A stretch of 64,000 bases of DNA, from positions 1 to 64,000 of the forward strand of contig JAAYFC010000033.1 in NCBI GenBank assembly GCA_012728435.1, written 5' to 3'. The notes under the pieces are model-generated. The model was not told where the DNA came from and ran no database searches. It worked only from the letters and a program-made list of their open reading frames with translations. Every line of letters starts with the position of its first letter. The stretch's first letter is position 1. Of the stretch, positions 26,530 to 35,471 are shown one piece after another. The position numbers and the translations under genes are program-made. This DNA comes from Clostridiales bacterium. GTDB lineage: Bacteria > Bacillota > Clostridia > Christensenellales > Aristaeellaceae.

Positions 26530-27104
26530 GCAAACACCTGCATTTCCACCACGTCACCAAACGCTTTGGCGCGCAGACGGTGCTTTTGGATTTCAGCCTT
26601 GAGTTGCCGCTTTCATGCGTATCCTGCCTGATGGGACCTTCAGGCAGCGGGAAGACCACTTTGCTCAACCTGCTCATGGGCCTTGTGCAACCTGACAGCG
26701 GCAGCGTACAGACCATCCATCCCCAAAGCGCGGTGTTCCAGGAGGACAGGCTCTTGCCTCAGCTCAGCGCGCTGGGCAACCTGCGCCTTATTACAGGCGG
26801 TGGGAAGGACGCTGAACTGCTCCATCTGCTTGCGGAACTGGGCATCGGGGAGGAAGGGCACAAGCCGGTGCGTGATTTCAGCGGCGGTATGCAGCGCAGG
26901 GTGGTCATTGCCCGCGCTTTGATTGCGGAATATGAACTTTTGCTGCTGGATGAGCCCTTCAAGGGCTTGGATGCGGATACCCGCGCGCGCACGGCGGAAG
27001 TCATCAGGCGAGCCAGCCAGGGTAAAACCGTGGTGATGGTCACCCACGACCCCACGGAGGCAGCGCTGCTTAACGCGCAGGTTTTTTGGCTGCCCGCCAT
27101 CTGA
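26526..27104 (+). CDS. ABC transporter ATP-binding protein (short)
   Basis: 192-aa ATPase, shorter than the usual 240-260 aa of SsuB/TauB. All core motifs are present: GPSGSGKTTLLNLLMG, QEDRLLPQLSALGNL (Q-loop), DFSGGMQRRVVIARAL, LLLLDEPFKGLD and VMVTHDPTEA. The missing part is the C-terminal extension. It starts as ATGA inside the permease stop. It ends a three-gene importer closed by a strong terminator. Confidence 0.88.
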   Translation: MSKHLHFHHVTKRFGAQTVLLDFSLELPLSCVSCLMGPSGSGKTTLLNLLMGLVQPDSGSVQTIHPQSAVFQEDRLLPQLSALGNLRLITGGGKDAELLHLLAELGIGEEGHKPVRDFSGGMQRRVVIARALIAEYELLLLDEPFKGLDADTRARTAEVIRRASQGKTVVMVTHDPTEAALLNAQVFWLPAI

Positions 27105-27123
27105 CTGATCCATCTCCATCCCG

Positions 27124-27150
27124 CAACGCGCAGACAGCGCGTTGTTTTTT
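27124..27150 (+). terminator. Terminator after the NMT1-type ABC importer
   Basis: A perfect 8-bp stem, CAACGCGC/GCGCGTTG, with loop AGACA, followed by six T. It marks the end of the hydrogenase-importer transcript. Confidence 0.9.
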
Positions 27151-27185
27151 GATGGTTTAACCTTCCATATTAAGACCAGATTCGC

Positions 27186-27191
27186 TATAAT
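27186..27191 (+). promoter_or_regulatory. -10 element of the cupin-xylosidase-arabinose operon
   Basis: TATAAT lies 30 bp upstream of the cupin start. The -35 position (TTCCAT, 27163-27168) is weak, so an activator may be needed. Confidence 0.5.
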
Positions 27192-27220
27192 CGTTTCAGA
27201 CAAACGGATAGGAGGGGCGT

Positions 27221-27724
27221 ATGAGCAAGGCCAGCACCTTGTATCTACAGGAACAACCGCCATTTCCCAACTCCACACTGCCGGTATTGATGTATGAGCA
27301 GGTATATACAGGCGCAAACGCGCCGTTTGCGCGTTTGTTTGAACAAAACGGCTGGACGGGCTTGTGGGTGAACGGCGTCTACAGCTTCCATCACTATCAC
27401 GCGGCGGCGCATGAGGTGCTGGGCTGCATCGCGGGCTGGGCGCATCTTACACTGGGCGGCCCTGGGGGGACTTTGGTACTCATTCAAAAAGGCGATGCCG
27501 TGCTGCTGCCAGCTGGCATTGGGCATCAGCTGATAAAAGCGTCACCCGATTTTCAGGTCGTTGGCGCATACCCTAAGGGACAGTTCCCGGATTTGCAGCG
27601 CGGGGATACACAGGCGTATGAGCGCTTGAAGGCTGAGGCTGCCTTGGTGCGCTTGCCGGATACCGATCCCGTGATGGGTGCTGGCGGCGCGGTGGCCGCG
27701 CACTGGCAGCAAACAACAATTTAG
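27221..27724 (+). CDS. YjlB-like cupin protein
   Basis: 167-aa single-domain cupin of the YjlB type. Typical parts are FPNSTLPVLMYEQVYTG, NGWTGLWVNGVYSFHHYH, AAHEVLGCIAGWAHLTLGG and GDAVLLPAGIGHQLI, with His residues that would bind the metal. The function of the family is unknown. RBS AGGAGGGG. First gene of a + strand operon that continues with the xylosidase and arabinose genes, so a sugar-related role is plausible. Confidence 0.82.
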   Translation: MSKASTLYLQEQPPFPNSTLPVLMYEQVYTGANAPFARLFEQNGWTGLWVNGVYSFHHYHAAAHEVLGCIAGWAHLTLGGPGGTLVLIQKGDAVLLPAGIGHQLIKASPDFQVVGAYPKGQFPDLQRGDTQAYERLKAEAALVRLPDTDPVMGAGGAVAAHWQQTTI

Positions 27725-27745
27725 TACGAAAGCAGAGGGAAACAG

Positions 27746-29995
27746 ATGCGGTTTACCGATGGATACTGGTTGATTCGCCCTGAGTTTGACATCAGCTACG
27801 CCACAGAGGTGTATCAGGTGAAGGCGGACGATCAACGATTGACCCTCCTGGCGGCGACACGGCAGGTGCGGGGCAATAAAGGCGCTGTGCTGAACATGCC
27901 AACGCTGGAGGTGGAGCTGTCCACCCCCATGGAGGGCGTGTTATGTGTTCAAGTGACGCACTTTAAAGGCGCGCTGCCCAACAAGCCCAGGTTTGAGATA
28001 AACCGGGCACAGCTCCCGGCGGATATCACGCGGGACGGCGATGTCTGGCGCATTCGCAGCGGCGCACTGTCCGCGCGGATTGATACCAAAGCGGGCTGGC
28101 AGATTGACTATATGGCAGATGGCCAGTCAATCACCTCCAGCGGCTTTCGGGGGATGGCGCATGCCCTCAATAAGGAAACCAACAACACCTATATGTCCGA
28201 TTCCCTGATGCTGAATGTGGGGGAGTGGGTGTACGGCCTGGGTGAGTATTTTACGCCCTATATAAAAAACGGCCAGACGGTGGACATCTGGAACGCGGAT
28301 GGCGGCACGCAAAGCGAGCAGGCGTATAAGGCAGTGCCTTTTTATATGACCAACCGCGGCTATGGCGTGCTGGTGGATGACGCGGCCGATGTCTCCTTTG
28401 AAATCGGGTGCGAAAAGGTGGAGCGGGTTCAGTTCTCCGTCCCCGGTGAAACGCTGCGCTACTATTTCATCTATGGCCCGCACCCCAAGGAGGTGCTTAG
28501 GCGCTATACCGCGCTGACAGGCCGCTCCGCGCTGCCGCCGGCCTGGTCCTTTGGCCTGTGGCTGTCCACCAGCTTCACCACCGACTATGACGAGGACACG
28601 GTGAACCACTTCATCGACGGCATGGCCGCGCGGGACATCCCGCTTTCCGTCTTCCATTTTGACTGCCATTGGATGCGCGGCCTGCACTGGACCGATTTTG
28701 TGTGGGATCCCGCTACCTTCCCGGACCCAAACGGGATGCTCCGGCGCCTTCGTGAAAAGGGGATCAGGGTCTGTGTATGGATTAACCCCTACATCGCCCA
28801 GGCCGGGGATCTGTTTGATGAGGGTATGGAAAAGGGCTACTTCATCAAAAAGACGGATGGCAGCGTCTGGCAGACGGACCTCTGGCAGGCGGGCATGGCC
28901 ATTGTGGACTTCACCAATCAGGCCGCCTGCGCCTGGTACGCCAGCCATCTGGAGCGGCTGCTAAACCAGGGCGTGGACAGCTTTAAAACTGACTTTGGCG
29001 AGCGCATCCCGGTCAGGGGCATCCAGTACGCTGACGGCAGCGATCCCCTGCGGATGCACAATTATTATTCCTTCCTGTACAACCAGCTGGTCTTTGATAC
29101 CATCAAAAAGGTGCGGGGGGAGGGGGAGGCGGTTCTCTTTGCGCGCAGCGCCACCGCCGGCGGGCAACGCTTCCCGGCCCACTGGGGCGGGGACTGCAGC
29201 GCCACCTATATTTCCATGGCGGAAAGCCTGCGTGGCGGCCTGTCCCTGGCCCACTGCGGCTTTGGCTTCTGGAGCCATGACATCGGCGGCTTTGAGCAGA
29301 CCGCCCCGGCCCATGTCTACAAGCGCTGGGCGGCCTTTGGCCTGCTCTCCAGCCACAGCCGGCTCCACGGCTCTTCCTCCTACCGGGTGCCCTGGCTTTT
29401 TGACCAGGAGTCTGTGGAGGTGCTTCGGCGTTTCACCCAGCTTAAATGCCGCCTGATGCCCTACCTGTACGCCGCTGCTGTGGAAGCCCACGAACAGGGC
29501 ATTCCCATGCTACGCCCGATGGTGCTGGAGTTCCCCCAGGACCTCACCGTCCAAATGCTGGACCGGCAGTACATGCTGGGGGGCAGCCTGCTGGTGGCCC
29601 CGGTGTTCACCCAGGAGGGATGGGTGGACTACTATGTGCCGGAGGGCAGCTGGTGCAACCTGTTAACGGGCCAAATAGTTCAGGGCCCGGGCTGGCAGAA
29701 GGAGCAGCACGGCTTCCTCACCCTGCCCCTCTTGGCCCGCCCCGGCAGCGTCATCCCCCTGGGGGGCAATGACAGCCGGCCGGACTATGACTACCTGGAG
29801 GGCCTCACCCTCCACGTCTTCGCCCTACAGGATGGCTGCCAGACCCAAATCAAGGTTCCGGACCTTTTAGGGCGCACCGCGGCCACCTTCACCCTCACCC
29901 GAAAGGGGGAGGTCCTGACCCTGGACAGCACATCCCCCCATCCTGTTGAGGTGGTTCTTCACCAGAGGGAAGGGGTCAACCTCACCGCCAAGTGA
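27746..29995 (+). CDS. GH31 alpha-xylosidase (YicI-like)
   Basis: 749-aa cytoplasmic glycoside hydrolase family 31 enzyme without a signal peptide. The nucleophile region is SFKTDFGERIP and the acid/base region HWGGDCSATYISMAESLRGG, both as in YicI. VFHFDCHWMRGLHWTDFVWD and SHDIGGFE are further family motifs. It probably releases xylose from isoprimeverose-like oligosaccharides, such as those from xyloglucan. The context of arabinose isomerase and kinase suggests plant hemicellulose use. Codon style changes from GCG-rich to GCC-rich near 29.1 kb. Confidence 0.9.
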   Translation: MRFTDGYWLIRPEFDISYATEVYQVKADDQRLTLLAATRQVRGNKGAVLNMPTLEVELSTPMEGVLCVQVTHFKGALPNKPRFEINRAQLPADITRDGDVWRIRSGALSARIDTKAGWQIDYMADGQSITSSGFRGMAHALNKETNNTYMSDSLMLNVGEWVYGLGEYFTPYIKNGQTVDIWNADGGTQSEQAYKAVPFYMTNRGYGVLVDDAADVSFEIGCEKVERVQFSVPGETLRYYFIYGPHPKEVLRRYTALTGRSALPPAWSFGLWLSTSFTTDYDEDTVNHFIDGMAARDIPLSVFHFDCHWMRGLHWTDFVWDPATFPDPNGMLRRLREKGIRVCVWINPYIAQAGDLFDEGMEKGYFIKKTDGSVWQTDLWQAGMAIVDFTNQAACAWYASHLERLLNQGVDSFKTDFGERIPVRGIQYADGSDPLRMHNYYSFLYNQLVFDTIKKVRGEGEAVLFARSATAGGQRFPAHWGGDCSATYISMAESLRGGLSLAHCGFGFWSHDIGGFEQTAPAHVYKRWAAFGLLSSHSRLHGSSSYRVPWLFDQESVEVLRRFTQLKCRLMPYLYAAAVEAHEQGIPMLRPMVLEFPQDLTVQMLDRQYMLGGSLLVAPVFTQEGWVDYYVPEGSWCNLLTGQIVQGPGWQKEQHGFLTLPLLARPGSVIPLGGNDSRPDYDYLEGLTLHVFALQDGCQTQIKVPDLLGRTAATFTLTRKGEVLTLDSTSPHPVEVVLHQREGVNLTAK

Positions 29996-30014
29996 CAGAC
30001 AGAAAGGAAGGTTC

Positions 30015-31508
30015 ATGAACAAGCAAGGGTATCAATTCTGGTTCTTCGTGGGCTCCCAGGACCTGTACGGGGAGGGGTGCCTGCGCCATGTGGCGGAGCA
30101 CGCCCGGGTGATGGTGGAGGCCATCAATGCGTCCCAGGACCTGCCCTATCCCCTTTTATACAAGCCCGTCCTCATCACCGGGGACATGATCCGCCGGATG
30201 TTTCAGGAGGCGGGGGAGGATCCTTCCTGCGCCGGCATCATCACCTGGATGCACACCTTTTCACCTGCCAAATCCTGGATTGCTGGCCTCAAAGCCAACA
30301 CCAAGCCCCTCTTGCACCTGCACACCCAGTACAATGAAGCCATCCCCTATGACCAAATCGACATGGACTTCATGAACGAGAACCAGTCCGCCCACGGGGG
30401 CCGGGAATACGGCCACATGGTCACCCGGATGGGCTTGTTCCGGAAGGTCATCGCCGGCCACTGGAAGAACCCCCAGGTCAGACAGCGCCTGGCTGCCTGG
30501 ATGCGCACCGCCGTGGGCATTGTGGAAAGCAGCCGCTTAAAGGTGATGCGGGTGGCGGACAACATGCGCAACGTGGCCGTCACCGAGGGGGATAAGGTGG
30601 AGGCCCAGCTGAAGTTTGGCTGGCAGGTGGATGCCTGGCCGGTCACCGAGCTGGCTGCTGCTGTGGCAGACGTTTCAGAAGCAGACACCCGGCAGCTGGT
30701 GGAGGAGTATTACAACAGCTATGACATCCTCTTGGACGGCCGGGATCAGGAAGACTTCCGCCGCCATGTGGCGGTTCAGGCGCAGATTGAGCTGGGCTTT
30801 GAGCGCTTCTTACAGGAAAAGGACTACCACGCCATCGTCACACATTTTGACGACCTGGGCACTTTGAAACAGCTCCCGGGTCTGGCCATCCAGCGCCTGA
30901 TGATGAAGGGCTACGGCTTTGGGGCCGAAGGGGACTGGAAGACCGCCGCCATGGTGCGGCTGATGAAGCAGATGACCCGGGACATCAAGGGCGCCCGGGG
31001 CACCTCCATGCTGGAGGACTACACCTACCACCTGGTGCCCGGGGAGGAGGGGATTCTCCAGGCCCATATGTTGGAAATCTGCCCCAGTTTAGCCGATGAC
31101 AAGCCGGCCATCCGCTGCCAGCCCCTGTCCATGGGCAACAGGGAGGACCCGGCGCGCCTGGTGTTCACCTCCAAGACAGGGCCTGGTGTGGCGGTGTCCC
31201 TCATCGACCTGGGCACCCGCTTCCGCCTGATCATTGCGGAGGTGGACTGCCGCCAGGTGCCCCGTCCCATGCCCAAGCTGCCGGTGGCCACTGTGTTCTG
31301 GACGCCAAAGCCTGATTTCACCACCGGGGTGGAGGCCTGGATCCTGGCTGGCGGCGCCCACCACACCGCCTTCTCCTACGACCTCACGGTGGAGCAGATG
31401 GTGGACTGGGGCGAGCACATGGGCATTGAAGCCCTGGTCATTGACCGCGACACCCGCCTGACCCGCTTCAAGCAGGAAATTCTCTTAGGCCAGGCGGTCT
31501 ACCGCTGA
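30015..31508 (+). CDS. araA: L-arabinose isomerase
   Basis: 497-aa enzyme converting L-arabinose to L-ribulose. The Mn-binding and catalytic regions are present: GFGAEGDWKTAA (Glu), SMLEDYTYHL (Glu), LQAHMLEICP (His) and GGAHHTAFSY (His). The N-terminal motif is FWFFVGSQDLYGEG. The start at 30015 has the RBS AAAGGAAGG; the upstream frame overlaps the xylosidase gene and is not used. The kinase and epimerase genes that complete the pathway follow. Confidence 0.95.
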   Translation: MNKQGYQFWFFVGSQDLYGEGCLRHVAEHARVMVEAINASQDLPYPLLYKPVLITGDMIRRMFQEAGEDPSCAGIITWMHTFSPAKSWIAGLKANTKPLLHLHTQYNEAIPYDQIDMDFMNENQSAHGGREYGHMVTRMGLFRKVIAGHWKNPQVRQRLAAWMRTAVGIVESSRLKVMRVADNMRNVAVTEGDKVEAQLKFGWQVDAWPVTELAAAVADVSEADTRQLVEEYYNSYDILLDGRDQEDFRRHVAVQAQIELGFERFLQEKDYHAIVTHFDDLGTLKQLPGLAIQRLMMKGYGFGAEGDWKTAAMVRLMKQMTRDIKGARGTSMLEDYTYHLVPGEEGILQAHMLEICPSLADDKPAIRCQPLSMGNREDPARLVFTSKTGPGVAVSLIDLGTRFRLIIAEVDCRQVPRPMPKLPVATVFWTPKPDFTTGVEAWILAGGAHHTAFSYDLTVEQMVDWGEHMGIEALVIDRDTRLTRFKQEILLGQAVYR

Positions 31509-31519
31509 TGGAGGAAGCC

Positions 31520-33106
31520 ATGAACACGCAGCATCACACCTGGATAAAGGAAGGACAGCTGTACCTGGGGATTGAGCTGGGCAGCACCCGGATTAAGGCG
31601 GTGCTCATCGGCCCGGACCACCAGCTTATCGCCACCGGCGCCCATGCTTGGGAAAACCAGCTGGAGGACGGCATCTGGACCTATTCACTGGAGGAAGTGA
31701 AAAAAGGCTTGCAAGCCGCCTACCAGAGCCTGAAGACCAGTGTCCAGGCCCAGTACGGCCTGGCCCTCACCACGCTCATGGGCATCGGGGTTTCCGCCAT
31801 GATGCATGGCTACCTGGCCTTTGACCGGGAGGACCGCCTCCTGGTACCCTTCCGCACCTGGCGCAACACCATGACTAGGGAGGCGTCGGAGGAGCTGTCC
31901 AGCCTGTTTGATTTCTCCATCCCCCAGCGCTGGAGCATCGCCCACCTGTACCAGGCCATCTTACGGGGGGAGGGGCACCTTCCCCGCCTGGCTCACATCA
32001 CCACCCTGGCTGGCTTTGTGCACTTCCTCCTCTCGGGGGAGAAGGTGCTGGGCCTGGGAGATGCCTCGGGGATGTTTCCGCTGGAGGGAAACCGCTTTGA
32101 CTCAGGCCGCCTGCAGGCCTTCAACCGCCACATCCAGGACAGGGGCTATCCCTGGGCACTGGAAGACCTTTTGCCCCGGCTCAAAACCGCAGGGGAGGAG
32201 GCAGGCCGCTTGACAAAAGAAGGGGCAGCCCTGCTGGATCCTGCGGGTGATTTGAAACCCGGCGCACCCCTGTGTCCCCCTGAAGGGGATGCGGGCACCG
32301 GCATGGTGGCCACCAATGCGGTGCGCCCCGGCACCGGCAATGTCTCTGCCGGCACCTCCATCTTTGCCATGGTGGTGCTGCACAAGGCCCTGGCCCGGCG
32401 GCACCCGGAGATCGACCTGGTGACCACCCCGGACGGCAGCCCGGTGGCTATGGTGCACTGCAACAACGGCACCACAGACTTAAACGCCTGGGTGGGTCTG
32501 ATGGAAGACACAGTTCGCCAATTGGGTTACCCCCCCAACAGGGAGCAACTGTATCAGGCCTTTTTTGATGCCGCCCTGAAGGGAGAACCGGATGCCGGGG
32601 GCATCCTCAGCTGCGGCTACTACTCCGGGGAGCACATCACCGGCTTTGAACAAGGCCGTCCCCTCCTTATGCAGTTGCCGGACAGCCGCCTGTCCCTGGG
32701 CAACCTGGCCCGGAGCATCCTTTTCTCCAACCTAGCCACCTTGAAAATCGGTATGGAGGTGCTGGAGCAGGAGGAGGTGGTTTTGCAGCGCATCCTGGGT
32801 CACGGCGGCCTGTACAAGACAGGGGATACCGGCCAGCTCCTGACCGCTGCCGCCCTGAACACCCCGGTTTCCGTGATGGAAACCGCCAACGAGGGGGGCG
32901 CCTGGGGGATTGCCCTGCTGGCAGCCTACCAGGCCCAGAGGGCACAGGGGGAGTCCCTGGCAGACTACCTGGACCGCCTGGTCTTTGCCGACATGCCCAT
33001 TTCGGATAAGCAGCCCCAAGCCCGTGATGTGGCAGGCTTTGCTGCCTACCTGCAGCGATTCAAAGCCCTGCTGTTGGTGGAGCGGGCGGCAGTGGACCAT
33101 GTGTGA
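31520..33106 (+). CDS. FGGY family kinase (probable L-ribulokinase, xylulokinase-like)
   Basis: 528-aa FGGY carbohydrate kinase. Phosphate-binding motifs are YLGIELGSTRIKAVLIG at the N-terminus, GVSAMMHGYLAFD, and GTGNVSAGTSIFAMVV with GHGGLYKTGDTGQLL in the second domain. It lies between araA and araD, so it very likely phosphorylates L-ribulose. By sequence it is closer to the xylulokinase-like group than to E. coli AraB. The ATG at 31520 follows TGGAGGAAG; an ATG at 31508 overlaps the araA stop. Confidence 0.88.
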   Translation: MNTQHHTWIKEGQLYLGIELGSTRIKAVLIGPDHQLIATGAHAWENQLEDGIWTYSLEEVKKGLQAAYQSLKTSVQAQYGLALTTLMGIGVSAMMHGYLAFDREDRLLVPFRTWRNTMTREASEELSSLFDFSIPQRWSIAHLYQAILRGEGHLPRLAHITTLAGFVHFLLSGEKVLGLGDASGMFPLEGNRFDSGRLQAFNRHIQDRGYPWALEDLLPRLKTAGEEAGRLTKEGAALLDPAGDLKPGAPLCPPEGDAGTGMVATNAVRPGTGNVSAGTSIFAMVVLHKALARRHPEIDLVTTPDGSPVAMVHCNNGTTDLNAWVGLMEDTVRQLGYPPNREQLYQAFFDAALKGEPDAGGILSCGYYSGEHITGFEQGRPLLMQLPDSRLSLGNLARSILFSNLATLKIGMEVLEQEEVVLQRILGHGGLYKTGDTGQLLTAAALNTPVSVMETANEGGAWGIALLAAYQAQRAQGESLADYLDRLVFADMPISDKQPQARDVAGFAAYLQRFKALLLVERAAVDHV

Positions 33107-33118
33107 GGTGAGCTACAG

Positions 33119-33814
33119 ATGCTTACACTTTTAAAGCAGGCGGTGCTGGAGGCCAACCTGGCCCTGCCCGGGCTGGGACTGGTGAAATACACCTGGGGCA
33201 ATGTCAGCGCCCGGGACCAGGCCACAGGCCTTATGGTAATCAAACCCAGCGGCCTTTCCTATGACCAGATGAAGGCAGAGGACATGGTGGTGCTGGATCC
33301 CGCCGGCAAGGTGGTGGAGGGCTCCTTGAAGCCCTCCTCGGACACCCCCACTCACCTGGCCTTCTATGCCGCCTTCCCGGAGGTGGGGGGCATCGTCCAC
33401 ACCCACTCGCCAGAGGCCACTGCCTGGGCCCAGGCCGGGCTGGATATCCCCCTGTACGGCACCACCCACGCGGACCATTTCGCCGGCCCCATCCCCTGCG
33501 CCCGTCCTCTGATAGACGCGGAAATACAGGGGGAGTACGAGCGCAACACCGGCCTTGTGATGGTGGACACCATCAGGGAGCGGGGGCTTCAGGTGCTGCA
33601 CATCCCCGCCATGCTCTGTGCCAACCACGGCTGCTTTGCCTGGGGGCGGGATGCCAGGGAGGCGGTGATGAATGCCGGGGTGCTGGAGGAGGTGGCCCGG
33701 ATGGCCCGCTACACCCGCCAAATCCGGCCCGATGCCCCCCCGGCACCCAATGAACTCAGGGACAAGCATTTTTTCAGGAAGCACGGGGAGCAGGCCTACT
33801 ACGGCCAAAACTAA
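33119..33814 (+). CDS. araD: L-ribulose-5-phosphate 4-epimerase
   Basis: 231-aa class II aldolase-fold epimerase converting L-ribulose-5-P to D-xylulose-5-P. Zinc ligands are in IVHTHSPEATAWAQ and the CANHGCFAWG region, and TTHADHFAGPIPCARPL carries the conserved acidic/His stretch. VKYTWGNVSARD is the N-terminal phosphate-binding motif. Last gene of the operon, with a strong terminator after it. Confidence 0.94.
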   Translation: MLTLLKQAVLEANLALPGLGLVKYTWGNVSARDQATGLMVIKPSGLSYDQMKAEDMVVLDPAGKVVEGSLKPSSDTPTHLAFYAAFPEVGGIVHTHSPEATAWAQAGLDIPLYGTTHADHFAGPIPCARPLIDAEIQGEYERNTGLVMVDTIRERGLQVLHIPAMLCANHGCFAWGRDAREAVMNAGVLEEVARMARYTRQIRPDAPPAPNELRDKHFFRKHGEQAYYGQN

Positions 33815-33822
33815 CAACAATT

Positions 33823-33857
33823 AAAAAGACTTGGGATGGCTTGTCCCAAGTCTTTTT
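33823..33857. terminator. Bidirectional terminator between the converging sugar operons
   Basis: AAAAAGACTTGGGA (33824-33837) pairs with TCCCAAGTCTTTTT (33843-33856) around a short loop. The A-run and T-run on both sides suit termination of both the + strand ara operon and the - strand ABC operon. Confidence 0.9.
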
Positions 33858-33870
33858 CTATGTGCTTTTG

Positions 33871-34515
33871 TCAGCCCAGAATCTCCAGAACCTTCTGTTG
33901 CAGGGCCTTTGCAAAGCGCTGGTTGCTGTCCAGGTCAAAGTGCATAAAGTCCCCCAAGGCTGGACTTACATGGGGGTTGCAGTCCATGTAAAAGCAGCCC
34001 AGCTCCTGGGCCAGGGCCTCGTACAGTGCGGGGAGGGCCTGGCTTTTTTCCACGCAGCCTGCCCCCATCCCGGGGAAGACTGCCGCTTCACCGTAGAGGC
34101 GTTCATCAATCTTCATGGGAGCCACAATCAGGATCCGGGGCTTGCCGTTAAACAGCAGCTCCATCCCCTTGGCCTTATTCACCAGGCGGCGCAGGCCGTC
34201 GGTGATGTTCCGCGGGGTGGCAGAGAAGCGCTCCTTGGTGTCATTGGTGCCCAGCATGATCACCAGCAGGTCCAGGGGGCAGTGGTGGTTCATGGCAGGG
34301 ATCAGGTGGGTCAGCCCGTTCAAGCCCTCGTTGAGGGGGTCTTCAAACACTGTGGTGCGGCCGGACATGCCAGCCTCCCCCACCAGGTAGCCCTCACCCA
34401 ACAGGTCCTGAAGGCGGCAGGTCCAGCGGACGTCATCGTCGTAGCGGCCGCCGGTCTGGGCACAGTAGCCCCAGGTGTTGGAGTCACCATAGCACAGGAT
34501 GTGTTTCTTGTTCAT
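33871..34515 (-). CDS. SGNH/GDSL hydrolase
   Basis: 214-aa cytoplasmic esterase of the SGNH family. Block I is ILCYGDSNTWGY (Ser12), block II GEAGMSGRTTV, block III VIMLGTNDTKERF, and the catalytic His/Asp lie in GDFMHFDLDSN. It probably removes acetyl or other acyl groups from an imported sugar. It ends the - strand operon behind the aldolase; no signal peptide was seen. Confidence 0.85.
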   Translation of the reverse strand: MNKKHILCYGDSNTWGYCAQTGGRYDDDVRWTCRLQDLLGEGYLVGEAGMSGRTTVFEDPLNEGLNGLTHLIPAMNHHCPLDLLVIMLGTNDTKERFSATPRNITDGLRRLVNKAKGMELLFNGKPRILIVAPMKIDERLYGEAAVFPGMGAGCVEKSQALPALYEALAQELGCFYMDCNPHVSPALGDFMHFDLDSNQRFAKALQQKVLEILG

Positions 34516-34530
34516 CTGGTTGGTTCCCCC

Positions 34531-35454
34531 TCAATGACCCAGGTAGGTGCGCTCGGCCTTTTTGATCATCTTCTCGCAGACATCCACCTGTTTCATATCC
34601 TCGGGAATCAGGGCAGGGAAGGGGGGGCGCACGCTGCCGCAGTTGAGGCCCTTTCGGCGCAGCAGCTCCTTGATGACGGCGTACATGCTGCCGTGGCAGG
34701 CGCACATCGCGTAGATGATGCGGCAGATATCGTTTTGCAGTGACAGCGCCTCATCCAGCTTGCGGGCAATGAACAGCTCGTTGGCTTTCAGGAAGAGGCC
34801 CGGCATCACCCCATAGGTGCCGCCGATGCCGCCGCAGGCGCCCATCATGCGCCCGGCGATGAACTGCTCGTCCGGCCCGTTGAAGACCGCCAGCTTTCCT
34901 TCCCCGGCATCCACAAACATCTGGATGTCCTGCACCGGCATGGAGGAGTTCTTTACCCCCACCACCCGGGGGTTTTTCATCATTTCACGCAGCAGCGGCA
35001 AGGTCAGCGCGGTGCCAGCCAGCTGCGGGATGTTGTAGATGATGAAATCGGTGTGGGGTGCTGCGGAGGAGATATCATTCCAGTACTTGGCAATGGCATG
35101 CTCCGGCAGCCGGAAGTAGATGGGGGGGATGCTGGCGATGGCGTCCACCCCCAGCTGCTCCGCGTGGCGGGCTAATTCCATGGAGTCCCGGGTGGAGTTG
35201 GCAGCCACATGGGCGATGATGAGCATCTTGCCGCCCACCGCCTCTAAGACGTTTTCCAGCACGGTTTTACGCTCTGCCACGGACAGGTAGATGCACTCAC
35301 CGGAAGAACCGTTGACGTACAGCCCCTGCACCCCCTGGCTTAGGTAATGCCGGGCTAGGGCCTGGGTGCGGGAGGGGCTGATCTCCCCCAAATCATCAAA
35401 GCAGGCGTAGAAGGCCGGGATGATGCCGTGATATTTTTCAAGCTTGTTTGCCAT
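34531..35454 (-). CDS. DHDPS/N-acetylneuraminate lyase family aldolase
   Basis: 307-aa (beta/alpha)8 aldolase. Motifs are GLYVNGSSGECIYLSVAER (GSSGE), FIIYNIPQLAGTAL (YNIP Tyr), VVGVKNSSMPVQDI (Schiff-base Lys) and GACGGIGGTYGVMP. The YNIP and GSSGE context is closest to N-acetylneuraminate lyase and related 2-keto-3-deoxy sugar acid aldolases. No nanE or nanK genes are present, so the substrate is open. The start at 35454 has AAGGAG at 8-bp spacing; GTG at 35463 is less likely. Confidence 0.85.
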   Translation of the reverse strand: MANKLEKYHGIIPAFYACFDDLGEISPSRTQALARHYLSQGVQGLYVNGSSGECIYLSVAERKTVLENVLEAVGGKMLIIAHVAANSTRDSMELARHAEQLGVDAIASIPPIYFRLPEHAIAKYWNDISSAAPHTDFIIYNIPQLAGTALTLPLLREMMKNPRVVGVKNSSMPVQDIQMFVDAGEGKLAVFNGPDEQFIAGRMMGACGGIGGTYGVMPGLFLKANELFIARKLDEALSLQNDICRIIYAMCACHGSMYAVIKELLRRKGLNCGSVRPPFPALIPEDMKQVDVCEKMIKKAERTYLGH

Positions 35455-35471
35455 TGATGTCACTCCTTCTA

